47,312 bases of DNA from Chitinophagaceae bacterium (GTDB lineage Bacteria; Bacteroidota; Bacteroidia; Chitinophagales; Chitinophagaceae), in assembly GCA_019747705.1 (NCBI GenBank), contig JAIEQM010000002.1, positions 1-47,312 on the forward strand, in the 5' to 3' direction. The position numbers and the translations under genes are program-made. Shown piece by piece: positions 17,023-26,062 of the stretch. Position 1 is the stretch's first letter; each line of letters starts with the position of its first letter. The notes under the pieces were generated by a model. The model did no database searches and was not told where the DNA came from. It was given only the letters and a program-made list of their open reading frames with translations.

Positions 17023-19389
17023 ATGAGTAATACAAATGTTAAAGGCAGAGTACCAATGGGGCAAAAAATTGCCTTTGGTTTAGGAATGTTGGCCAATCAA
17101 ATGTTTCCCGCAATGATTGGGATTTTTACAGTGGTGTTGGTAGAAAAATTGGGCTTTAGTGGATTGTTGCTGGGGTTAACTTATTTTATTCCGAAATTTT
17201 ATGATGCGTTGTTTGATTTGATAATGGGATATATAAGTGATAATACGAAATCAAAATGGGGAAGAAGGAGGCAATATGTTTTAGCAGGCGCCATTATTTT
17301 AGGATTTGCATTTGCATTCATGTGGCAATTGTATGCTGAAAATGGTGTCACTTTTAATTTTATCTACTTTTTGCTTGTTTCATTGATTTTTTATTCAGGG
17401 CTTACCATTTTTAGTATTCCTTATGTAGCTATGGGCTATGAAATGAGTGATGATTTTCATGAGCGAACAAATATCATGGCCACTTCTCAACTCATTGGTC
17501 AGTTAGCCTGGGTTATAGCGCCCTGGTTTTGGGTTATCATGGCAGATCAGTCATTATTTCCATCCACTGATGTAGCGGTTAGAACATTGGCGGTGTATGT
17601 TGCTGTTGGTTGTGCCGTTTTAGCGGCTATTCCTGCATTTTTTATTCCGGGTAAATCTACACTGCATGAAAACTACAGCCCGATTGATTTAAAAGGAATC
17701 CTGGGTAGTTTTGGCGAAATCAAAGAAGGATTAAAAGCATCCGTAGAAATTAAACCTTTCAGAAATATTTGTATTGCCACTTTTTTAATTTTTAATGCTT
17801 TTCAAACAACAGCCGGCTTTTCTTATTTCATTATCAAATATTATTTGTTTAAAGGCAACGAAGAAGGGTTTGGATTATGGCCTACATTATTTGGTAGTGT
17901 AGGAGCTATTATAACCACCATTGTAGTGATTCCTATCGTAGCCAGAATGTCTAAAATAATGGGAAAAAAGAAAGCGTTTTTGGTTTCTCAGGGCATTTCA
18001 ATAGTGGGCTACATTTTACTTTTTTTACTTTTTGTTCCCGGCAAACCTTATCTTTTTCTTTTTGCACTCCCGTTCTTTTCCTTTGGTATAGGTAGTTTGT
18101 TTACGTTAATGATGAGCATGACATCTGATGTAATTGATATTGACGAATTAAATACCGGCAAAAGAAGAGAAGGAAGTTTAGGCGCTATCTATTGGTGGAT
18201 GGTAAAATTTGGAACGGCTGTAGCAGGATTATTAAGTGGTTTAATTCTTTCCTTAGTAGCTTTTAAATCTAATGCAGCTACCCAAACTGATGAAACAATG
18301 TTCTGGTTACGGATTTTCTTTGTAGGCATTCCAATACTGGGAACCTTAACTGCTATATGGGCAATGAGAAATTATGATGTTGATGAAGCCAAAGCATTAG
18401 AAGTAAGAGATCTTTTACAAAAAAGAAAAGAACCTAAAGCTTCAGGCTCAGGAATGGGAAGCGTATTTGCCGGTTTAGATTTAAAGAGTTTAACCAAACC
18501 GGAGTTGCTGAAAAAATATCCTTCATATATCAACACAGGAATTAATTTTGAAGCTGTGAATACAGAAAAACTCAACGAAAAATTTGCTGAAGTATTTAAG
18601 AAGGGAATGCACGGTATTTGCTTTACAGTATTTAGCGGAGATCAAAATCCCGGCGATCAAATTACAGAAGAACAAATTGTAAAAAGGTTAAAGGTGCTGG
18701 AAGGTCATACGGAATGGATTCGTGTATTTTCTGCCACAAAGGGATATGAACTCATTCCTGCCATTGCCAGGAAAATGGGATTCAAAGTGCTGATGGGCGC
18801 ATGGATTGATAAAGACAAAGTTCAGAATGAAAAAGAAGTGCAATCGCTTATCAAATTGATGAAGGATGGATTGGTTGATATGGCAGCAGTGGGTAATGAA
18901 GTTTTATTCAGAGGTGATCAGGACGAAACAACCTTAATCAATTATATTACTGAAGTAAAGAGAAATGCAAACGGAGTACCTGTTGGTTGTGTGGATGTTT
19001 ATGGAGAATTTATCGGCCATCCCAAACTGGTGAATGCATGTGATAAATTATTGATTAATGGTTATCCGTTTTGGGAAGGCGCACATATTGAACATGCAGG
19101 TGTTTATTTACAGGAAATGTATAATAAAGTGAAGGCTGTTGCCAATGGTAAAGAAGTGATTGTTACAGAAACAGGCTGGCCAGGTAACGGACAAGTGGTG
19201 GGTGAAGCAGTTCCCTCTCCAATAAACATGATGTTGTATTATCTGGAAGCACAATTATGGGCAGCAGAGGCCAATGTAAAACTGTTCTATTTCTCTTCCT
19301 TTGATGAAGCATGGAAAATTCATTCAGAGGGTTGGGCCGGAACTTCCTGGGGCTTGTGGGATGAAAATGAAAACTTTAAATTTAACTGA
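17023..19389 (+). CDS. MFS (GPH-type) sugar symporter fused to a cytoplasmic GH17 domain
   Basis: The 788-aa protein has an N-terminal permease (about 1-455) of the glycoside-pentoside-hexuronide:cation family: twelve hydrophobic segments, 'DLIMGYISDNTKSKWGRRRQ' in loop 2-3, and 'DVIDIDELNTGKRREG'. A charged linker with GSGMGS leads to a complete GH17 domain (about 510-788) with acid/base Glu626 (AAVGNE), nucleophile Glu716 (VTETGWP), 'INGYPFWEG' and 'FYFSSFDEAWK'. With twelve helices both termini are cytoplasmic, so the enzyme would meet imported oligosaccharide at the transporter exit (inference). The GH17 half is clearly paralogous to the next gene, 14 bp downstream. The frame is continuous through the join, so this is one gene, not a sequencing artefact visible here. 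Confidence 0.9.
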   Translation: MSNTNVKGRVPMGQKIAFGLGMLANQMFPAMIGIFTVVLVEKLGFSGLLLGLTYFIPKFYDALFDLIMGYISDNTKSKWGRRRQYVLAGAIILGFAFAFMWQLYAENGVTFNFIYFLLVSLIFYSGLTIFSIPYVAMGYEMSDDFHERTNIMATSQLIGQLAWVIAPWFWVIMADQSLFPSTDVAVRTLAVYVAVGCAVLAAIPAFFIPGKSTLHENYSPIDLKGILGSFGEIKEGLKASVEIKPFRNICIATFLIFNAFQTTAGFSYFIIKYYLFKGNEEGFGLWPTLFGSVGAIITTIVVIPIVARMSKIMGKKKAFLVSQGISIVGYILLFLLFVPGKPYLFLFALPFFSFGIGSLFTLMMSMTSDVIDIDELNTGKRREGSLGAIYWWMVKFGTAVAGLLSGLILSLVAFKSNAATQTDETMFWLRIFFVGIPILGTLTAIWAMRNYDVDEAKALEVRDLLQKRKEPKASGSGMGSVFAGLDLKSLTKPELLKKYPSYINTGINFEAVNTEKLNEKFAEVFKKGMHGICFTVFSGDQNPGDQITEEQIVKRLKVLEGHTEWIRVFSATKGYELIPAIARKMGFKVLMGAWIDKDKVQNEKEVQSLIKLMKDGLVDMAAVGNEVLFRGDQDETTLINYITEVKRNANGVPVGCVDVYGEFIGHPKLVNACDKLLINGYPFWEGAHIEHAGVYLQEMYNKVKAVANGKEVIVTETGWPGNGQVVGEAVPSPINMMLYYLEAQLWAAEANVKLFYFSSFDEAWKIHSEGWAGTSWGLWDENENFKFN

Positions 19390-19403
19390 TAAATTTTATT
19401 GTT

Positions 19404-20300
19404 ATGTCATACAGAAAAGATCATATTCTATCATTAAAACCTGATTCACAATCAAGCTATGTGGAAGGCGAATCAGAAGCAACGCTGAAGGATTTATTTG
19501 CTGAAATTCTTCAAACCGGTGTACATGGTTTTTGTTTCAGTTTGTATGAAGACGGGCAAAAACCCGGCGACATCATTTCCGAAGCACAGGTGCGGCGCCG
19601 AATGGAAATTTTAAAACCGCATACCAAATGGATTCGTTCTTTTTCCTGCACGGAAGGAAATGAGTTTATTCCAAAAGTGGCAAAAGAGCTGGGCATAAAA
19701 ACATTGGTGGGTGCCTGGCTGGGCAACGATGATGAAATCAATCAGCGTGAAGTGGAAGGCCTCATTCAATTGGCAAAAGAAGGTTATGTGGATATTGCCG
19801 CTGTTGGTAATGAAGTGATGTACCGTAAAGATTTAACGGAAGATGAGTTGATTGCATTTATTAAAAGAGTAAAAGCAGAACTGCCCGGCATACCTGTTGG
19901 GTATGTGGATGCCTACTATGAGTTTTCACATCGTCCTGCCATTACTGAGTTATGCGATGTGATTTTGTGTAACTGTTATCCTTTCTGGGAAGGTTGTCCT
20001 TTTGAAAACTCATTGGATTATATGAAGCAAATGTATTACCAGGCAAAGGATGCCGGCAATGGTAAAGAAGTTATCATTACTGAAACAGGATGGCCCAGCC
20101 AGGGTGAAAATCTGCGTGGCGCCATACCCGGCGAAAAAAGTGCAAGGGATTATTTCATCAACACACAACTATGGTCGGCCAATGATACCATTCCTGTTTT
20201 CTATTTCTCATCATTTGATGAAAGCTGGAAAGTGGGAGCGGAAGGAATTGTTGGCGCCTATTGGGGCATCTGGGATAAACATGAAAAACTGAAATTTTGA
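19404..20300 (+). CDS. Cytoplasmic GH17 protein, paralogue of the transporter-fused domain
   Basis: The 298-aa protein has no signal peptide or membrane helix. The whole length aligns by eye with the C-terminal 290 residues of the preceding MFS-GH17 protein: 'GVHGFCFSLYEDGQKPGD', 'IAAVGNEVMYR' (Glu137), 'CNCYPFWEGCPFE', 'IITETGWPSQGE' (Glu227) and 'FYFSSFDESWKVG'. Both catalytic glutamates are present. It lies 14 bp after the fusion gene and is surely co-transcribed. The likely job is hydrolysis or transglycosylation of imported beta-1,3-gluco-oligosaccharides in the cytosol, ahead of phosphorolysis (inference). A tandem duplication followed by fusion or fission explains the pair. Confidence 0.88.
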   Translation: MSYRKDHILSLKPDSQSSYVEGESEATLKDLFAEILQTGVHGFCFSLYEDGQKPGDIISEAQVRRRMEILKPHTKWIRSFSCTEGNEFIPKVAKELGIKTLVGAWLGNDDEINQREVEGLIQLAKEGYVDIAAVGNEVMYRKDLTEDELIAFIKRVKAELPGIPVGYVDAYYEFSHRPAITELCDVILCNCYPFWEGCPFENSLDYMKQMYYQAKDAGNGKEVIITETGWPSQGENLRGAIPGEKSARDYFINTQLWSANDTIPVFYFSSFDESWKVGAEGIVGAYWGIWDKHEKLKF

Positions 20301-20392
20301 AGTGAAGATTAAAAATATTTTTTTGATACCAGCTTCAGTATTGAGCGGAGCCGAAATATTCATGGCATCGGTTTTGCCCGTCCGAATGGCAA

Positions 20393-20419
20393 GGCGGGGC
20401 GAACGTCGCAATCCCCGCC
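20393..20419. repeat. GC-rich hairpin in the GH17-GH17 gap
   Basis: GGCGGGG and CCCCGCC form a 7-bp perfect stem around a 13-nt loop in the 213-bp gap between the two cytoplasmic GH17 genes. The surrounding 60 bases are markedly richer in G+C than the genes and contain CGAACGTCGC, reminiscent of dispersed repeat family C. It may be a repeat remnant or an intercistronic hairpin. Confidence 0.4.
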
Positions 20420-20513
20420 AGAACGAATCTTTCGGGCTGGCTTTCATCACCTGTGCAGAGGGCATCATTGCTTTACATCAAACTCACTGAGTAACTTTTG
20501 AAAGCTTCTTCTT

Positions 20514-21443
20514 ATGAATTTTTTTGAACAGTTTGGATTTGAACCGGCAAAAGCTATTTGTTATTCAGGCTTCAGAGAAGGACAGCAACCCGGCGTTAAT
20601 TATCCTTCTTACGCAGAGGTAAAAGAAGATTTGTTATTACTGCAACCGCATTGGAAATACCTGCGTTTGTACGATTGTGATAAACATGCTGAAACAATTT
20701 TAGAGGTGATTGAAAAAGAAAAACTTGATTTCAAAATCATGCAGGGTGCTTACATTGAAGCAGAGATGAACAACTTCGGTTGCCCCTGGGATGGCGGTGT
20801 TTATGAAGAGGAGCAATTGCTTACAAACCAAAAAAGCAACGAACAAAAAATAGAAAAGATCATTGCGTGGGCCAATCAATTTCCTGAAATCATTTTTTCT
20901 TTATCCGTGGGTAACGAATCCTGTGTTGATTGGAGCGGCAATTATGTACCGGTAAGTCGTGTGGTTGAATTTGCAAAAAAAGTAAAACAGCATGCAAAGC
21001 AACCGGTTACCTTTTGTGAAAACTATGTGCCCTGGCTTCATAAACTCAAACCGCTGGCTGAAGTGGTGGATTTTATTTCTGTTCATACTTATCCCGTGTG
21101 GGAGTACAAGCATATTCATGAATCACTTGATTACACCAGAGAAAACTATGAAGCTGTAGCAAATGTTTATCCCGGCAAACCCGTGGTGATTACAGAAGCA
21201 GGCTGGGCCACCAACTCTAATGGCAGAGGCATCAATCCCGAACATGTGAATGAAGAAAATCAAAAAATTTATTTTGAAGATTTAATGGAGTGGACAGAAA
21301 AAGAAAAAATTCTCACCTTTTATTTTGAAGCTTTTGATGAACCGTGGAAAGGTTCATCGCATCCTATGGAGCCGGAAAAGCACTGGGGCGTCTATAAAAA
21401 AGACCGAACACCAAAGCTGGTAATGCAGCAGCGTTTACAATAA
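20514..21443 (+). CDS. Cytoplasmic GH17 protein, second subtype
   Basis: The 309-aa protein has no export signal. 'AICYSGFREGQQPGV', 'LRLYDCDKHA', acid/base Glu135 in LSVGNESCVDWSGNYV, 'DFISVHTYPVWE', nucleophile Glu228 in ITEAGWATN and 'FYFEAFDEPWKG' match the exported GH17 lipoprotein at 14137-15375 more closely than the two neighbouring GH17 proteins. The locus therefore carries two GH17 subtypes, one in two compartments. The activity is probably hydrolysis or transfer of beta-1,3-glucan oligomers, with the acceptor preference unknown. Confidence 0.87.
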   Translation: MNFFEQFGFEPAKAICYSGFREGQQPGVNYPSYAEVKEDLLLLQPHWKYLRLYDCDKHAETILEVIEKEKLDFKIMQGAYIEAEMNNFGCPWDGGVYEEEQLLTNQKSNEQKIEKIIAWANQFPEIIFSLSVGNESCVDWSGNYVPVSRVVEFAKKVKQHAKQPVTFCENYVPWLHKLKPLAEVVDFISVHTYPVWEYKHIHESLDYTRENYEAVANVYPGKPVVITEAGWATNSNGRGINPEHVNEENQKIYFEDLMEWTEKEKILTFYFEAFDEPWKGSSHPMEPEKHWGVYKKDRTPKLVMQQRLQ

Positions 21444-21572
21444 ATTTTTGCAGCATCATACTTCGTCAGTTTATTTACAATGCTGCAGGGAGTTACATCT
21501 TAAAAAATAAAAGACAGAAAAGGTATATTGCGCTGTGCCTGATGGCGCACTGCATAACCATTTAATTTCTTC

Positions 21573-23792
21573 ATGATGAAATATTTCTCTATTGTTTTGT
21601 TCCTGATAGTTCATGCTGTCTGTCTTTCTGCTCAGAAAAAAACAATTGAACAACGGGTTGATTCTGTTTTAAAACTCATGACGCTGGAAGAAAAAGCAGT
21701 TCAGCTCAATCAGTACTCAGGCGATTGGGCTTTTACCGGCCCCATTACTGCAGATAATGATAAAATCGGACAAATTAAAAGAGGACTGGTTGGCTCCATA
21801 CTCAATGTAACAGGCGTGAAGCACACAAGAGAATTGCAGCAATATGCACTTCAATCAAGATTGAAAATTCCATTATTGTTCGGACAGGATGTAATACATG
21901 GTTTCAGAACTGCATTTCCCATTCCGCTTGCCGAAGCAGCCAGTTGGGATTTGGAAGCCATTGAGCGGAGTGCACGTATTGCCGCCATTGAAACAAGTGC
22001 TGCTGGAGTGCACTGGACATTTGCGCCTATGGTTGATATCAGCCGTGATCCCCGCTGGGGCCGTGTAATGGAAGGCGCAGGAGAAGATACATATCTCGGT
22101 AGTTTGATTGCAAAAGCAAGAGTAAAAGGTTTCCAGGGCAAGGGACTGGGCAATACAGATGCAGTAATGGCATGCGTTAAACATTTTGCTGCCTATGGAG
22201 CGGCTACTGGTGGCCGTGATTATAACAGTGCGGATATGAGTTTGCGCATGTTGTGGGAAACTTATCTGCCGCCTTTTCTTGCAGCAAAAGAAGCAGGCGC
22301 TGCAACCTTTATGAATGCATTTAATGATTTGAATGGTATTCCTGCAACAGGCAATCGTTATCTGCAAAGGGAAATTTTAAAAGGTAAATGGAAGTTTAAT
22401 GGTTTTGTAGTAAGTGATTGGGGAAGTGTGGGCGAAATGATCAGTCATGGTTTTGCAAAAGATACAATGGAAACTGCGCAAATAGCCATCAACGCCGGCA
22501 GTGATATGGATATGGAAAGCAGAAGTTATATCAAACATCTGCCGCAGCTCGTTCGTTCAGCAAAAATAAAATTGGAAATGGTGGATGATGCGGTTCGTCG
22601 TATTCTCCGCAAAAAATTTGAACTGGGTTTATTTGATGACCCGTTTAAATTTTCAAATGAACAACGGCAGCAGCAGCAATGGAATAATCCTCAGCATTTA
22701 GTAGCAGCGAGAGATATGGCAAAGAAAAGTATTGTGTTACTCAAGAACCAAAACCAAACATTGCCTCTGAAAAAGAATCAAAAAATTGCACTGATTGGTC
22801 CTTTTGTAAAAGCAGTAAAAGATAATTTGGGTTATTGGAGTATGGAGTGGGATGATGATTCCAGCCGTATTGTTCCATTATGGAAAGGGATGATGAATAA
22901 AGTAAACAGCAATCAATTACTCTATGCAAAAGGGTGTAATATCAACGATACTGTTACTTCTGGTTTTGCAGAAGCCATTGCAGCAGCTCAGCAATCTGAT
23001 ATAGTAGTAATAACTGTTGGTGAAGCAAGAGATATGAGCGGTGAAGCAAAAAGCAGGAGCAGTTTGCAGTTACCGGGTGTGCAAAATCAATTGATTGCTG
23101 CTATTGCTGCCACAGGTAAACCGGTTGTATTGTTGATTCATGCCGGCCGCCCATTGATATTTGATAAAGCAGCAGCACATGCATCATCTGTTGTTTATAC
23201 GTGGTGGTTGGGAACTGAAGCAGGCAATGCCATTGCTGATGTATTGTATGGCGATTATAATCCATCCGGTAAATTACCAATGACGTTTCCGAGGGCTGAA
23301 GGACAAATTCCGGTTTACTACAATTATTACAATACGGGCCGCCCTGCTGAAGGCGGCAATAATGATTATTACATTTCATCTTATATTGATTTGCCCAACG
23401 GTCCGGCTTATACGTTTGGTTACGGTTTGAGTTATACTTCGTTTTCATATACAAATTTTCAACTGAGCGCTGCTTCTTTAAAAGGCAACCAAATACTCAC
23501 AGCATCTGTAACGCTTACCAATACAGGAACTGTAAAAGGAAAAGAAACGGTTCAGTTGTATATCAGGGATATGATGGGGAAGGTGGTGCGGCCTGTAAAA
23601 GAATTAAAAGGATTTCAGCAAAGTGAATTACTGCCCGGCGAATCAAAAATCATCAGCTTTAAAATTACTGCTAATGATCTCCGTTTTTATGATGATCAGT
23701 TGAATTATAACTGGGAGCCCGGTGCGTTTGAAATCATGATAGGAGGCAACTCAAAAGATGTACAAACCCTGAGCGTCAACTGGGTAAAATAA
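21573..23792 (+). CDS. GH3 periplasmic beta-glucosidase (BglX-like)
   Basis: The 739-aa protein has a Sec signal peptide (LIVHAVCLSAQ). The GH3 layout is complete: an N-terminal TIM barrel ('MTLEEKAVQLNQY', 'GQDVIHGFRTAFPIPLAEAASWD', 'ACVKHFAAYGAATGGRDY'), nucleophile Asp282 in FVVSDWGS, the alpha/beta sandwich domain ('LIHAGRPLIF', 'VVYTWWLGTEAGNAIADVLYGDYNPSGKLPMTFP' region), and the fibronectin-III-like C-terminus ('VQLYIRD...RPVKELKGF'). It removes terminal glucose from beta-gluco-oligosaccharides in the periplasm (family knowledge). It is the last gene of the glucan cluster, 129 bp after the GH17 gene. Confidence 0.95.
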   Translation: MMKYFSIVLFLIVHAVCLSAQKKTIEQRVDSVLKLMTLEEKAVQLNQYSGDWAFTGPITADNDKIGQIKRGLVGSILNVTGVKHTRELQQYALQSRLKIPLLFGQDVIHGFRTAFPIPLAEAASWDLEAIERSARIAAIETSAAGVHWTFAPMVDISRDPRWGRVMEGAGEDTYLGSLIAKARVKGFQGKGLGNTDAVMACVKHFAAYGAATGGRDYNSADMSLRMLWETYLPPFLAAKEAGAATFMNAFNDLNGIPATGNRYLQREILKGKWKFNGFVVSDWGSVGEMISHGFAKDTMETAQIAINAGSDMDMESRSYIKHLPQLVRSAKIKLEMVDDAVRRILRKKFELGLFDDPFKFSNEQRQQQQWNNPQHLVAARDMAKKSIVLLKNQNQTLPLKKNQKIALIGPFVKAVKDNLGYWSMEWDDDSSRIVPLWKGMMNKVNSNQLLYAKGCNINDTVTSGFAEAIAAAQQSDIVVITVGEARDMSGEAKSRSSLQLPGVQNQLIAAIAATGKPVVLLIHAGRPLIFDKAAAHASSVVYTWWLGTEAGNAIADVLYGDYNPSGKLPMTFPRAEGQIPVYYNYYNTGRPAEGGNNDYYISSYIDLPNGPAYTFGYGLSYTSFSYTNFQLSAASLKGNQILTASVTLTNTGTVKGKETVQLYIRDMMGKVVRPVKELKGFQQSELLPGESKIISFKITANDLRFYDDQLNYNWEPGAFEIMIGGNSKDVQTLSVNWVK

Positions 23793-23840
23793 GCTGCCAT
23801 AAACATAGCGGGTGCATCAGGATTGTTCTTAATTTGCCGT

Positions 23841-25013
23841 ATGCCGGGTGCAACAGATTTTTATCATCCCAATACCTACGCCTGCAATCATGTTGAGCTT
23901 ATTCGTGGCGGCTCAGCATATTTTCAATTGCTGCAACAGCTTATTGACAGTGCTCAAAGAAGTATTCATTTTCAAACCTACATTTTTGATGATGATGAAA
24001 CAGGTGTTGAGGTTGGGGCTGCATTAATGAATGCAGCACAGCGTGGTGTAAAAGTACAACTGATGGCGGATGCGTATGCTTCAAAAGATTTATCGGCTGC
24101 GTTTATTGAACGCATGAAACGAAAAGGCGTTGCATTTAAACAATTTGAACCTTTACTTAAAAGTCATAAATTTTATTTTGGCAGAAGGCTGCATCATAAA
24201 GTTTTTGTGGTTGATGGAGATAAGAGTTTAGTTGGTGGTATTAACATCAGCAACCGCTACAATGATATGCCCGGGCAACCTGCCTGGCTGGATTGGGCTT
24301 TGTATTCAGAAGGAGAAGTGTGCAGGGAACTTGAAAGGGTTTGTGAAGAAGTGTGGAGTGGAAAAATATTTTCCCGTAAACAGAAAAATAAAAACAAAAG
24401 CATCACTCAACAGGAATCAAATGAGCTGCTGGTGCGTGTGTGCCGCAATGATTGGGTCAACCGCAAAAACCAGGTGAGCCGCACTTACCTGCAAATGTTT
24501 CAGCATGCAAAGCAGCACATCACACTGGTGTCCAGTTATTTTTTACCGGGTCGTGTTTTCAGAAAAAATATGGAGCGTGCCGCAAAAAGAGGCGTACAAA
24601 TAAAAGTAATTACTGCCGGCAACAGTGATGTGGCTGTTTCAAAAAATGCAGAACGTTTTTTATACCGATGGTTGCTGAAACGGGGTATCCGTATTTTTGA
24701 ATATCAGCCCACTGTGCTGCATGGCAAATTAAGTGTGTGTGATGATGAACTGGTAACTGTTGGTTCTTACAATATTAATAACATCAGCGCTTATGCCAGT
24801 ATTGAACTAAACCTTGATGTAATGAGCCGGCCTTTTGCACAGTTTACAAAGCAAACGCTTCAATCCATTATGGAAGATGACTGTTTGGAAATAACTTATG
24901 AAACCTATCAAACCAAATACACCATGCTGCAGCGGATACTGCAATGGTTTTGTTACCTCCTGTTTAAATTCATTTTCTTTTTGTTTACATTTTATTTCAG
25001 GCAGAAGGAGTAG
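23841..25013 (+). CDS. cls: Cardiolipin synthase / phospholipase D family protein
   Basis: The 390-aa protein (start at the ATG at 23841; the TTG at 23823 adds six residues of no value) has two HKD catalytic motifs: 'HHKVFVVDGDKSLVGGINI' and 'LHGKLSVCDDELVTVGSYNI'. It condenses two phosphatidylglycerols or a related pair to cardiolipin (family knowledge). It lacks the N-terminal membrane helices of ClsA, but a hydrophobic C-terminal segment (FCYLLFKFIFFLFTFYF) could anchor it. It is not obviously part of the glucan system, although it is transcribed in the same direction 48 bp after GH3. Confidence 0.88.
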   Translation: MPGATDFYHPNTYACNHVELIRGGSAYFQLLQQLIDSAQRSIHFQTYIFDDDETGVEVGAALMNAAQRGVKVQLMADAYASKDLSAAFIERMKRKGVAFKQFEPLLKSHKFYFGRRLHHKVFVVDGDKSLVGGINISNRYNDMPGQPAWLDWALYSEGEVCRELERVCEEVWSGKIFSRKQKNKNKSITQQESNELLVRVCRNDWVNRKNQVSRTYLQMFQHAKQHITLVSSYFLPGRVFRKNMERAAKRGVQIKVITAGNSDVAVSKNAERFLYRWLLKRGIRIFEYQPTVLHGKLSVCDDELVTVGSYNINNISAYASIELNLDVMSRPFAQFTKQTLQSIMEDDCLEITYETYQTKYTMLQRILQWFCYLLFKFIFFLFTFYFRQKE

Positions 25014-25017
25014 AAAA

Positions 25018-25035
25018 GCCCCGGAGAACCGGGGC
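25018..25035. terminator. Bidirectional terminator between convergent genes
   Basis: A GCCCCGG stem closes on CCGGGGC around an AGAA loop, followed by TTTATTTAA on the plus strand and preceded by AAAA (a T run on the minus strand). It lies 4 bp after the cardiolipin synthase stop and 19 bp from the stop of the convergent Usp gene, so it probably ends both transcripts. Confidence 0.85.
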
Positions 25036-25054
25036 CTTTATTTAACCAACCAAA

Positions 25055-25879
25055 TCAAGACCTGTGAGCTATGAATACAGGTATCTTATGTGCTCCAATA
25101 ATTTTTTTTATAAAGCTTTTCTTAAACAGTTGCGATACGGATGAGCGTCCGTAAGCGCCTGCTACAAGAATGGCATCTTTCTTATTATTCATCCAGGCTG
25201 CAAAATATTTGGCCGGGTTAATTTCCAGTTTCAGTAATGTTAAATCAGGGTAGTGGCGTGCGGCCAGTTCTTCAATATTGTTTTCATGGGGGAACTCAAT
25301 CTTCTCCTCATCCTGTGCATACACCAGCATAGTGGGTTGCTTACGGAGTTCATTAAATAAATACGCAAATTGTTTAATGGCATAAACAGAAGAGGCGCTG
25401 CCATCATAACTCAAAACAGTGGTGCTGGGGAATTCAAATTTTTCCGGCACCACTATCACAGGGCATTCCACCCGCTGCAGTACTTCCTGCAGGTATTCGT
25501 TTACTTCTGTAGTATCTGTTTCAAAAAAAGATTCGCTGCCAATTACCAGCAGGTCAGCAAATCTTGATTCGGTGATCAGTTCGGGCAAAGCAAAATCGTA
25601 AGCATCTTCATGAATCCTGTATTCAATTCCGCTCTTAACGCATAACGTTTCAAATTCTTTTTTTGATTGGATGAGCAGTTCAGGATCTGTTTCGGGCAAT
25701 GCAGGTACCAGTACAGTTCCTGTCATGGCATCTGTATAACTCCAGAGTGAAGATGCAACAGATTGCGGAAGGAATACGCCGGTTACCAGTAAATGCTCCA
25801 GGTTATTAAGGCGGCTTACAAAATCAAATGCGCCCTTTGGGAAATGAGCGCCATCGAACATCAGTAAGACCTTTTTCAT
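25055..25879 (-). CDS. Universal stress protein (tandem Usp domains)
   Basis: The 274-aa protein starts at 25879 (MKKVLLMFDGAHFPKGAFDF). The open frame runs 129 codons further upstream, but that part is low-quality, cysteine-rich translation of intergenic repeats and is rejected. Two Usp-like halves are visible: residues 1-145, ending 'LLVIGSESFF...CPVIVVPEKF', and 150-274, ending 'AILVAGAYGRSSVSQLFKKSF...KIPVFIAHRS'. The second half has the G-x2-G-x(9)-(S/T)-like ATP-binding loop pattern (GAYGRSSVSQLF). The role is stress physiology, with no specific substrate inferable. Confidence 0.85.
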   Translation of the reverse strand: MKKVLLMFDGAHFPKGAFDFVSRLNNLEHLLVTGVFLPQSVASSLWSYTDAMTGTVLVPALPETDPELLIQSKKEFETLCVKSGIEYRIHEDAYDFALPELITESRFADLLVIGSESFFETDTTEVNEYLQEVLQRVECPVIVVPEKFEFPSTTVLSYDGSASSVYAIKQFAYLFNELRKQPTMLVYAQDEEKIEFPHENNIEELAARHYPDLTLLKLEINPAKYFAAWMNNKKDAILVAGAYGRSSVSQLFKKSFIKKIIGAHKIPVFIAHRS

Positions 25880-26062
25880 AATCAAATGTTTAGGTGTTAA
25901 AGGTGAAAAACTATTGATTGCAGAATACTGATGATGGCAGCCGGGGAATATGATTGTGGTCAGTGTACAACAACAGACTTCTTTCACAATTAACGGCAAT
26001 ATTTTTGTGCGGTCTTTTACTTCATTTTTCACAGAAAACAAATAGTTGCAATCATTCTTCAA

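Noticed and set aside
20302..20490. 62-codon open frame in the GH17-GH17 gap
   Set aside because: It runs across a GC-rich hairpin with no ribosome-binding site and no recognisable protein pattern; more likely repeat-derived.
21873..22367. 164-aa minus-strand open frame opposite the GH3 gene
   Set aside because: Cys/Ile-rich antisense translation of the GH3 catalytic domain; no independent evidence.
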